Shown here piece after piece: positions 6,539-11,583 of a stretch of 11,583 bases of DNA. This stretch comes from CAZJGF01 sp964545665 (GTDB taxonomy: Bacteria > Chloroflexota > Dehalococcoidia > GIF9 > AB-539-J10). Each line of letters starts with the position of its first letter. Positions within the stretch are counted from its first letter, which is position 1. The stretch covers positions 1 to 11,583 of the forward strand of contig CAZJGF010000048.1 in assembly GCA_964545665.1 (NCBI GenBank), in the 5' to 3' direction. A program made the translations under genes and the position numbers. Below the pieces are notes generated by a model. The model searched no databases. It saw only the letters and a list, made by a program, of their open reading frames with translations, and was not told the origin of the DNA.

Positions 6539-7882
6539 TTGTTTGGTCTATTAGAAAGCGGGTTCCAACAATTTTACTGGGGCAACGCTCTGATGCTGGT
6601 CATCGGGGGGCTCTTCATTTATTTGGCGATTGCCAAAAAAATGGAGCCTCTTTTATTGATTCCCATAGGATTTGGCATTCTACTGGTTAACTTGCCTCTT
6701 GGTGGCATGATGGACTATCAACTAGAGGTAAGAGCTACCGCAGCAGGCAGTGTGCTTGAAGTGCAGATGGACGAAGGGGATAGGTTCAAAGAGGGGGATA
6801 TTATTTGTCAATTGGACTCTGGGGAGGTGTTGACTCCAGTTTTCGGCAGGATTGCTGAGATTAAGGTATCGCCTGGTCAGCATGTGGAAGCTGGAGATGT
6901 AATAGCTTCGATCATAACCATGCAGCAAACTGACCAATCAAAGGTGCCGACTGAACCGATAGGATTGCTGTCCAGGATATTTAAATTTGGCATCATGTGG
7001 CAGGTGCTTCCGCCTCTTATGTTTCTTTGCTTAGGGGCATTGACCGACTTTGGCCCCATGCTGGCCAACCCAAAAACTCTGCTCCTCGGTGCTGCGGCGC
7101 AATTCGGGGTCTACTTCGCTTTTTTTATGGCATTACTTTTCGGGTTCACCCTCCCTGAAGCATGCTCCATCGGGATAATTGGTGGCGCTGAAGGACCAAC
7201 GACCATTTACGTTACCTCTATACTTGCACCTCAAATTATAGGTGCTACTGCCGTGGCTTGCTACTCCTACATGGCTCTTGTGCCTATTATCCTGCCACCG
7301 GTAATAAAACTCCTCACCACAAAGAAGGAGAGAGCCATCTATATGAAGCCACAGCTACGGGAGGTGGCGAGGTTAGAAAGGATATTATTTCCTATAATCA
7401 CCACTATCGTGGTCATATTGATTGTCCCCTTTTCTGCTCCCCTTATGGGTTGCTTCATGGTTGGAAACCTATTTAGGGAATGTGGCGTTACCGACAGACT
7501 CAGCAACACTGCCCAAACAGCTTTTGTTGATATGTTGACTATATTCTTGACTCTATCCATAGGCGCGACAATGCCGGCAGAAAACTTCCTTCAGCCTAAA
7601 ACTTTGCTAATCCTAGTATTGGGAGTGGTAGCCTTTGCTACCGCTGCTGCGGCTGGCGTGGTGCTGGCCAAAATTATGAATCTATTCTCGAAGGAGAAGA
7701 TAAATCCTATGATAGGTGCTGCCGGAGTATCAGCAGTGCCTATGTCAGCAAGGGTAGTCCAGGTGATGGGACAAAAGGAGAATCCAAGGAATTTCCTGTT
7801 GATGCATGCTATGGGGCCTAACGTAGCTGGGGCTATTGGCGCTGCCATTGCTGGTGGCGTATTCTTGGGCATAGTAGGGTAA
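6539..7882 (+). CDS. oadB: Na+-translocating decarboxylase beta subunit (OadB/GcdB/MmdB family) with an inserted barrel-sandwich domain
   Basis: This membrane subunit decarboxylates carboxybiotin and exports Na+ in oxaloacetate, glutaconyl-CoA or methylmalonyl-CoA decarboxylases. Family signatures are LAIAKKMEPLLLIPIGFG (29-46), GALTDFGPMLANPKTLLLGAAAQFG (166-190), IGIIGGAEGPTTIY (211-224), CYSYMALVPI (241-250), GNLFRECGV (309-317), INPMIGAAGVSAVPMSARVV (388-407) and LLMHAMGPNVAG (420-431). Residues matching Klebsiella OadB Y229, N373, G377, S382 and R389 are present as Y244, N389, G393, S398 and R405. The residue matching D203 is Glu218. Residues about 61-130, in the loop after the second hydrophobic segment, look like a biotinyl/lipoyl-type domain (EGDRFKEGDI, then PVFGRI and GQHVEAGDVI). 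Its hairpin is shortened and has no MKM lysine. The substrate cannot be told, because the alpha subunit is not in this window. The start is TTG with a good ribosome site. The gene follows oadG by 48 bp. Confidence 0.93.
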   Translation: MFGLLESGFQQFYWGNALMLVIGGLFIYLAIAKKMEPLLLIPIGFGILLVNLPLGGMMDYQLEVRATAAGSVLEVQMDEGDRFKEGDIICQLDSGEVLTPVFGRIAEIKVSPGQHVEAGDVIASIITMQQTDQSKVPTEPIGLLSRIFKFGIMWQVLPPLMFLCLGALTDFGPMLANPKTLLLGAAAQFGVYFAFFMALLFGFTLPEACSIGIIGGAEGPTTIYVTSILAPQIIGATAVACYSYMALVPIILPPVIKLLTTKKERAIYMKPQLREVARLERILFPIITTIVVILIVPFSAPLMGCFMVGNLFRECGVTDRLSNTAQTAFVDMLTIFLTLSIGATMPAENFLQPKTLLILVLGVVAFATAAAAGVVLAKIMNLFSKEKINPMIGAAGVSAVPMSARVVQVMGQKENPRNFLLMHAMGPNVAGAIGAAIAGGVFLGIVG

Positions 7883-7950
7883 GTCCTATTCCGCAATCGG
7901 GTTCGTTATAAGCCGTGGGCTGTTTGTGAAGGAAGAATGTCCAGAAGGCG

Positions 7951-7979
7951 TTGAAACCAGAGAGAACTCCTAGTATGAT
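7951..7979 (+). promoter_or_regulatory. Sigma-70-type promoter of thyX
   Basis: TTGAAA (7951-7956), a 17-bp spacer, and TATGAT (7974-7979) match the consensus at 5 of 6 bases in each hexamer. The transcription start would be near 7986, giving a leader of about 65 nt before thyX. It shows that thyX can be expressed separately from the recA-oadB cluster. The rest of the 168-bp gap after oadB holds no gene and no convincing terminator. Confidence 0.65.
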
Positions 7980-8041
7980 GTTCATACTCCGTAACAAGCT
8001 AATAGTTGAAATACCAGATTGCGCTTCTGGGCTGTTGCTGT

Positions 8042-8050
8042 AGGAGGTGA
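8042..8050 (+). promoter_or_regulatory. Full-consensus Shine-Dalgarno of thyX
   Basis: AGGAGGTGA matches the 16S rRNA tail over 9 bases. Two ATGs follow, at 8051 and 8054. AGGAGG is only 3 nt from the first but 6 nt from the second, so the second ATG is the likelier start. Confidence 0.8.
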
Positions 8051-8644
8051 ATGATGGTAGACAGATACAATGTAGAGGTGAAGCTACTTGCTATCACTCC
8101 TGAGGCTGAAAGGTTGATAGAAACAGCAGGAAGGCTGTGTTGGAATACTCAACAAAAAACAGGCAGCGCGCCTGACCGAATTCAGAAGTGGATAGAGGTA
8201 GGGCATGAGTCCATGATTGAACATGCTTGTGCCACCTTTTACGTCCGTGCTAGCCGCGTCCTGACTCATGAGCTTGTCAGGCATAGACTGGCCAGCTACA
8301 GTCAGAGAAGCCAGCGATATGTGAAAGAAATCGAGCCAAGATATATCGAGCCCCCTGAAATCAGCAGTGACCAACAGGCTCATCAGAGATTTGAGCTGGT
8401 GATGAGAAACTGTTGGCAAGCTTATAACGAATTACTAGCCAGCGAGGTGAAGCCAGAGATTGCCCGCTACGTCCTGCCCAATGCCTGTGAGGCTGAGATA
8501 ATTTGTACCTGGAATTTTCGGGAGATCCGACATATTATCAAACTGCGGACATCCAAGCGGGCACTTCCCGAAATAAGAGCGGTAGCCAATGAAATACGAA
8601 CCATAATGAAAGAAAAGGCTCCACAAGTGTTTGAGGATCTGTGA
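8051..8644 (+). CDS. thyX: FAD-dependent thymidylate synthase ThyX
   Basis: ThyX makes dTMP from dUMP using methylenetetrahydrofolate as carbon donor and FAD/NADPH as reductant. The 197-residue product carries the ThyX signature RHRX7S as RHRLASYSQRS (77-87), preceded by GHESMIEHACATFYV (51-65). ARYVLPNACEAEI (138-150) and the C-terminal FREIRHIIKLRTSKRALPEIR (156-176) contain further conserved dUMP/FAD-site residues. The usual AQWEIR stretch reads ALPEIR here. Because the Shine-Dalgarno is so close, translation probably begins at the second ATG (8054), which removes one methionine. The gene has its own promoter at 7951-7979 and is convergent with the YbaK-like gene. It implies the organism makes thymidylate without relying on ThyA, although absence of thyA elsewhere cannot be judged here. 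Confidence 0.97.
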   Translation: MMVDRYNVEVKLLAITPEAERLIETAGRLCWNTQQKTGSAPDRIQKWIEVGHESMIEHACATFYVRASRVLTHELVRHRLASYSQRSQRYVKEIEPRYIEPPEISSDQQAHQRFELVMRNCWQAYNELLASEVKPEIARYVLPNACEAEIICTWNFREIRHIIKLRTSKRALPEIRAVANEIRTIMKEKAPQVFEDL

Positions 8645-8697
8645 AGGCTGACGCGGGACTTTGAGTATAGGCAATCAGCAGCTATTCCGAAACGAAG

Positions 8698-8724
8698 GTT
8701 GATACTATCACGTTGATATATCAC
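8698..8724. repeat. Tandem pair of short palindromes between thyX and the YbaK-like gene
   Basis: Two directly adjacent copies of GTTGATA(C)TATCAC lie at 8698-8711 and 8712-8724. They differ by one central base. Each contains a perfect palindrome (TGATA-C-TATCA and TGATATATCA). They overlap the last codons and stop of the leftward YbaK-like gene. Possible roles are a protein-binding site or part of a convergent termination zone. There is no GC stem or U-run, so this is not a standard intrinsic terminator. Confidence 0.45.
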
Positions 8725-9160
8725 ATATCTGCGGGGCAACTAAGCTTACGATATCCTGCATCTTCAGCTTAACTAACCTTGTCCTGGTTCCACCACCACA
8801 CCACACGTAATCGTTATTTAAGACTTGTCTATCCAGATATACGGGTAGCTGTTTTCTGTGTCCTACGGGAGGTATGCCCCCAGTGGGATAGCCGGTAGCC
8901 TTTTCTGCAATTTCATCCGAAGCAATCTTTACCGACTTTGAGTCGGAGCACGATTCAAGCTTGTGCCTGCTCACACTGCAGTCAGCTCTAACAATAGCTA
9001 CTAACGGCTTTGAATCTTGGTCAACAAAAACAAGAGTTTTTACAATCCCGTCTAAAGGTATACCACTGGCTATGGATGCTTCGGTGGCATGATGGGTAGA
9101 CTTCTTCTCCAGAAATTCAAATTCAACTTTGTTCTGCCGCAGAAATGCTATCAGATTCAC
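8708..9160 (-). CDS. YbaK/EbsC family aminoacyl-tRNA deacylase (Cys-tRNA(Pro)-type editing protein)
   Basis: Proteins of this family hydrolyse mischarged tRNAs in trans, for example Cys- or Ala-tRNA(Pro). The 150-residue product is a single free-standing editing domain. It shows the STHHATEASIASGI opening (21-34), the key lysine in GIVKTLVF (K41, the counterpart of the essential YbaK lysine), a VAIVRAD strand (54-60), ATGYPTGGIPPVG (88-100) with the GGIPP loop, PVYLD (106-110), and a CGGG turn (121-124). These support the fold; the exact tRNA specificity cannot be assigned. The start is GTG 9160 with AGGGA at 9166-9170 upstream. Its own promoter is at 9218-9246. It is convergent with thyX, 63 bp apart. 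Confidence 0.88.
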   Translation of the reverse strand: MNLIAFLRQNKVEFEFLEKKSTHHATEASIASGIPLDGIVKTLVFVDQDSKPLVAIVRADCSVSRHKLESCSDSKSVKIASDEIAEKATGYPTGGIPPVGHRKQLPVYLDRQVLNNDYVWCGGGTRTRLVKLKMQDIVSLVAPQICDIST

Positions 9161-9217
9161 TACTTTCCCTTGGGAGACTACGCTGTATCACATAGCCAGA
9201 CATGAATCATCCCGGAA

Positions 9218-9246
9218 ATCATATCGCCTATTGCTGCGCCCGTCAA
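9218..9246 (-). promoter_or_regulatory. Sigma-70-type promoter of the YbaK-like gene
   Basis: On the minus strand, TTGACG (9246-9241), exactly 17 bp, then TATGAT (9223-9218) match the consensus at 5 of 6 bases in each hexamer. The start point would be near 9211, leaving a leader of about 50 nt before the GTG at 9160. Confidence 0.65.
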
Positions 9247-9671
9247 AGTGGCGAATCAATAGGCAAAGCCTTTGAACTGGCTTTCAGTCTGGCACTTTGA
9301 GCCGACCACTACTGCAGACGATTACGGCAATAGGTCGCCTGTTGGCCACTTTTTTGGAGGGGGCCAGTGCCGCCATGTCAAAAATCTTCCACCTGCCTAT
9401 CGTGACGCCAATATCGTATTCCAGGTGACAGAGGATGAACGCTACGTGATACTCCCCCGTAGACCTCTCTGTTGATTATCTGGTTTACCATTGTTTTCCC
9501 TACCTGCAGATAATACTGCCTAACAGCCGTACAGCCATATAGACGAACCCTGAGTTTGCATAATCCGTTTCATAGGGCATCCTACAGTGTCGCTTTACTG
9601 ACTATCAGTAGCTCTGATTTTCGAGGGTCCATGCAATTCAGCAAGCGATGGGGTACAATATTATGTAGCGG

Positions 9672-9700
9672 GCAAAAAGGCTCACAGGAGCCATTTTTGC
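9672..9700. terminator. Bidirectional intrinsic terminator
   Basis: A 12-bp inverted repeat, GCAAAAAGGCTC / GAGCC(A)TTTTTGC, encloses the loop ACAG with one bulged base. On the plus strand the GC stem is followed by A and T5. On the minus strand it is followed directly by T5, so it should work in both directions. No annotated gene ends near it on either strand. Confidence 0.6.
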
Positions 9701-9838
9701 TGGTGATTAGCCATAGATTGATGAGCCACTACCGCTGGTGTAATACTGTGATTTGAGGAATAATGGCTAAGGTCAACCTATGGAGGTATGTGAGGATTTC
9801 GCCCGGCAATATGACGGGTAGACTATGCTTCATCGCCA

Positions 9839-10927
9839 ATGAAAACACAGCTCGCTATTATAATCTCTTTACTTGCTGTGGCAATGGTTGTAATCGCCGC
9901 TTGTATGAATTCGCCGCAGGATTCGCCAATGAAGAATAGTGGTTCTAAGGAACTTGAGACCGCTACCTTTGCTGGCGGGTGCTTTTGGTGTATGGAGCCG
10001 CCTTTCGAGGCGCTGGATGGGGTTGAAGAAGTTATAGTAGGCTATACAGGTGGAGACGTTGAGAACCCAACCTACGAAGAAGTGTCGTCCGGGGAAACTG
10101 GTCACTATGAAGCTATTCAGATTAGATACAATCCGGAAAAGATATCCTATGAGAAGCTGCTCGAGGTCTACTGGAAGCAGATAGATCCGACGGACGGAGG
10201 TGGTCAGTTTGTGGACCGGGGGTCACAGTATAGGACTGCGATTTTCTATCATAATCAGATACAAAGGGAATTAGCACAAGAATCCAAGCTGGAACTCGAA
10301 AAATCCGGGAAGTATGATAAACCCATCGTAACTCAGATTCTACCTTACACGAAATTTTATGTTGCTGAGGATTACCATCAGGACTACTACAAGAAGAATG
10401 CAGTCAGCTACGAGTTCTACAGACAGAGTTCGGGCAGAGGTGAGTACCTGAAAGAGAAGTGGTCGCTACAAGAGAACAGCTATGACAATTATGAGAAGCC
10501 CTCAGATGACGAACTCAGGAAAATTCTGACTCCACTACAGTACGAGGTTACGCAGGAGAACGGAACCGAGCTGCCTTTCAACAATCAGTACTGGAACAAC
10601 AAAGAAGATGGTATTTATGTTGATATTGTCTCTGGCGAACCTCTTTTTAGTTCTACAGATAAGTTCCAGTCGGGCACAGGGTGGCCTAGTTTCAGCAAAC
10701 CTCTTGAGCCTGGCAATATAGTGACCAGAGAGGACAGAAACCATGGCATGATCAGGATAGAGGTGAGGAGTAAACATGCGGATTCACACCTTGGTCACGT
10801 ATTTGATGATGGTCCAGCGCCAACGGGCAAACGTTACTGCGTGAATTCCGCCGCTCTCCGCTTCATTCCGAAGGAAGCGCTTGAGGAAGAGGGGTACGAG
10901 CAGTACAAATATCTTTTCGAGAAATGA
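9839..10927 (+). CDS. msrAB: Lipoprotein peptide-methionine sulfoxide reductase MsrA-MsrB fusion
   Basis: This fusion reduces both S and R epimers of methionine sulfoxide in oxidised proteins. A signal peptide with hydrophobic core 5-20 ends in the lipobox IAAC, so Cys22 should be lipidated and the enzyme anchored outside the membrane. The MsrA domain (about 41-195) has GGCFWCMEP with catalytic Cys48, GYTGG, GHYEAIQI and GSQYRTAIF. The MsrB domain (about 223-346) has LTPLQYEVTQENGTE, GIYVDIVSGEPLFSS, SGTGWPSF, HLGHVFDDGP and RYCVNSAALRF with catalytic Cys334. The zinc-binding Cys pairs of many MsrB proteins are absent. The mature protein has only Cys22, 48, 51 and 334, so no C-terminal resolving Cys of the E. 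coli MsrA kind exists. No thioredoxin domain of the PilB type is present. ATG 9839 has no clear Shine-Dalgarno but starts exactly at the signal peptide. Confidence 0.95.
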   Translation: MKTQLAIIISLLAVAMVVIAACMNSPQDSPMKNSGSKELETATFAGGCFWCMEPPFEALDGVEEVIVGYTGGDVENPTYEEVSSGETGHYEAIQIRYNPEKISYEKLLEVYWKQIDPTDGGGQFVDRGSQYRTAIFYHNQIQRELAQESKLELEKSGKYDKPIVTQILPYTKFYVAEDYHQDYYKKNAVSYEFYRQSSGRGEYLKEKWSLQENSYDNYEKPSDDELRKILTPLQYEVTQENGTELPFNNQYWNNKEDGIYVDIVSGEPLFSSTDKFQSGTGWPSFSKPLEPGNIVTREDRNHGMIRIEVRSKHADSHLGHVFDDGPAPTGKRYCVNSAALRFIPKEALEEEGYEQYKYLFEK

Positions 10928-11261
10928 GCTTTAGGCGAAAGCTATGCCTTGGTCTGGCAGAGAGAGAGGAATTCTGCCATAAGTAAGCATTCGCCGACAA
11001 TTGCCTGCTAATAAATAGAAGAAAGACTTTCAAAGAAATTCATTCTGCTTTCCCCACAATTACAAACCCCGGTTGTGATTTGCTTCAATTTTGTTAGCAA
11101 GGGTAACAGTTCTCTTGAACTGATTACACGCTCGAGCAAGTTTAGCGAAGCCACCATGTTAGAAACCAGCAGAGGCCAGATGTAGAATTATCACTCAATG
11201 AGACGCTAGATTGTGCAGTCGCGTCGTAGCACCTGCGTAACTTGGCGTGCGGCCGGCAACA
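10928..11261. other. Non-coding interval between convergent msrAB and the PNPOx-like gene
   Basis: No gene was recognised in these 334 bp. Two hairpins sit just after msrAB. AGCTTT/AAAGCT (10927-10943) overlaps the stop codon, and TGGCAGA/TCTGCCA (10955-10979) has an 11-nt loop. Neither is followed by a U-run, so they may protect the mRNA 3' end or act as weak terminators. Stop codons are frequent in all frames, and no tRNA-like fold was seen. Confidence 0.45.
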
Positions 11262-11583
11262 CTAGCCTACGTCACATGTTGCAAACATGGCGGGAGGGCA
11301 TTTCCAGTTTCCAATCCTGCCGATATCCATCTTAAGCATCGTACCACGCAAAGTTACCCGACCTTCAATAACTACTGACCGGCATGGGGTAGCTTTCTCA
11401 GGTTTTTCGCGCCGCGACTCATATATGACATAGCACGCATTGGCATTGTTCTCAATACAATTGTTTTTTCGTCCCTTTCCTCCGCTTGTTACGAAGCTTA
11501 GAGTATTACCGTCGAAGTGATGTTCAAGCGGCACGGCATACGGCTTGTCTCCGTCCACCAACGCAAGTACGCCTGCGGGACTG
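11262..11583 (-). CDS. Pyridoxamine 5'-phosphate oxidase-like (NimA-type) flavoprotein, 5' part outside the window
   Basis: This is a partial gene with 106 residues visible; the reading frame runs off the right edge, so the true start is missing. The visible N-terminal part, SPAGVLALVDGDKPYAVPLEHHFDGN, followed by LSFVTSGGKGRKNNCIENNANACYVIYE, is the typical first half of the FMN-binding split barrel of the Pyridox_ox_2/NimA group. The GRK turn is expected near the flavin phosphate. CRSVVIEGRV matches the next core strand. The ending after this strand (IGNWKCPPAMF) is short compared with usual family members of about 150 residues. It could be a short subfamily or a gene with an altered 3' end. 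The visible part has five cysteines. Such proteins are flavin-binding reductases of mostly unknown substrate. A TTG at 11561 is in frame but lies inside a conserved strand and is not the start. Confidence 0.75.
   Translation of the reverse strand, partial: SPAGVLALVDGDKPYAVPLEHHFDGNTLSFVTSGGKGRKNNCIENNANACYVIYESRREKPEKATPCRSVVIEGRVTLRGTMLKMDIGRIGNWKCPPAMFATCDVG

Larger units (their letters stand above)
9161..9838. other. Gene-poor interval between the YbaK-like gene and msrAB
   Basis: No recognisable gene was found in these 678 bp. They hold the leader and promoter of the leftward YbaK-like gene and a strong inverted-repeat terminator at 9672-9700. A 67-codon TTG-started frame at 9272-9475 has no Shine-Dalgarno and resembles no family I know. 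A 66-codon frame at 9556-9756 runs straight through the terminator hairpin and is unlikely to be a gene. A weak promoter-like pair, TTGATG (9718-9723) and TGTAAT (9739-9744) with a short 15-bp spacer, could serve msrAB. The stretch may be decayed coding sequence or contain an untranslated RNA; neither is shown. Confidence 0.5.

Noticed and set aside
7911..7924. AGCC-GTG-GGCT followed by GTTTG as terminator of oadB
   Set aside because: The stem has only 4 bp and the T-tract is interrupted, so it is not convincing.
7975..8043. 22-codon frame ending just before the thyX Shine-Dalgarno, considered as a leader peptide
   Set aside because: Its ATGs overlap or precede the predicted transcription start near 7986, it has no ribosome site, and it shows no run of regulatory codons.
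8932..8946. CCGACT-TTG-AGTCGG hairpin
   Set aside because: It lies inside the YbaK-like coding region with no T-run; it is probably a coincidence of coding sequence.
9763..9939. 58-codon ATG frame overlapping the msrAB start, with GAGG just upstream
   Set aside because: It runs out of frame through the clear lipoprotein signal peptide of MsrAB, is unlike any family I know, and its GAGG is only 4 nt from the ATG. It is most likely chance.
11275..11289. CATGTT-GCA-AACATG inverted repeat near the end of the PNPOx-like gene
   Set aside because: It is inside the coding sequence, is AT-rich, and has no T-run on the minus strand, so it is not a terminator.

Overview
The window is bacterial chromosome, densely coding over most of its length, and is probably from an anaerobic member of the Chloroflexota (Dehalococcoidia-like). 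That placement is an inference from the mix of families, the frequent TTG starts, the moderate GC content, ThyX instead of ThyA, and a sodium-pumping decarboxylase; no rRNA or other marker fixes it. No transposase, integrase, phage gene, CRISPR array or tRNA was seen.

Layout. At the left, an O6-alkylguanine-DNA alkyltransferase gene (ogt) reads rightward and collides tail to tail, with an 8-bp overlap, with a large leftward dnaE (replicative polymerase alpha subunit). From the 68-bp gap upstream of dnaE a rightward cluster begins: a DUF1461 membrane protein, recA, recX, a 52-residue OadG-like gamma subunit, and an OadB-like beta subunit of a Na+-translocating decarboxylase. Gaps in the cluster are 23, 22, 1 and 48 bp, which suggests co-transcription. 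thyX follows behind its own good sigma-70-type promoter and a very strong Shine-Dalgarno. Next come a leftward YbaK/EbsC-type editing protein with its own promoter, a gene-poor stretch of about 680 bp holding one good hairpin terminator, a lipoprotein MsrA-MsrB fusion, another non-coding stretch, and a PNPOx-like flavoprotein gene cut off by the right edge.

Together the genes cover genome maintenance (Ogt, DnaE, RecA, RecX, ThyX), translational editing (YbaK-like), repair of oxidised proteins outside the membrane (MsrAB), and sodium-motive energy coupling (OadG/OadB). The carboxyltransferase alpha subunit and biotin carrier needed for a working pump are not in the window.

The points most worth a second look are in the decarboxylase beta subunit. 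A biotinyl/lipoyl-like barrel-sandwich domain without the biotin-accepting lysine fills a membrane loop, and the usual GGADGP sodium-site aspartate is glutamate. dnaE also appears to be transcribed from a perfect extended -10 element placed so that its mRNA would be leaderless. I did not find a clearly novel multi-gene system.
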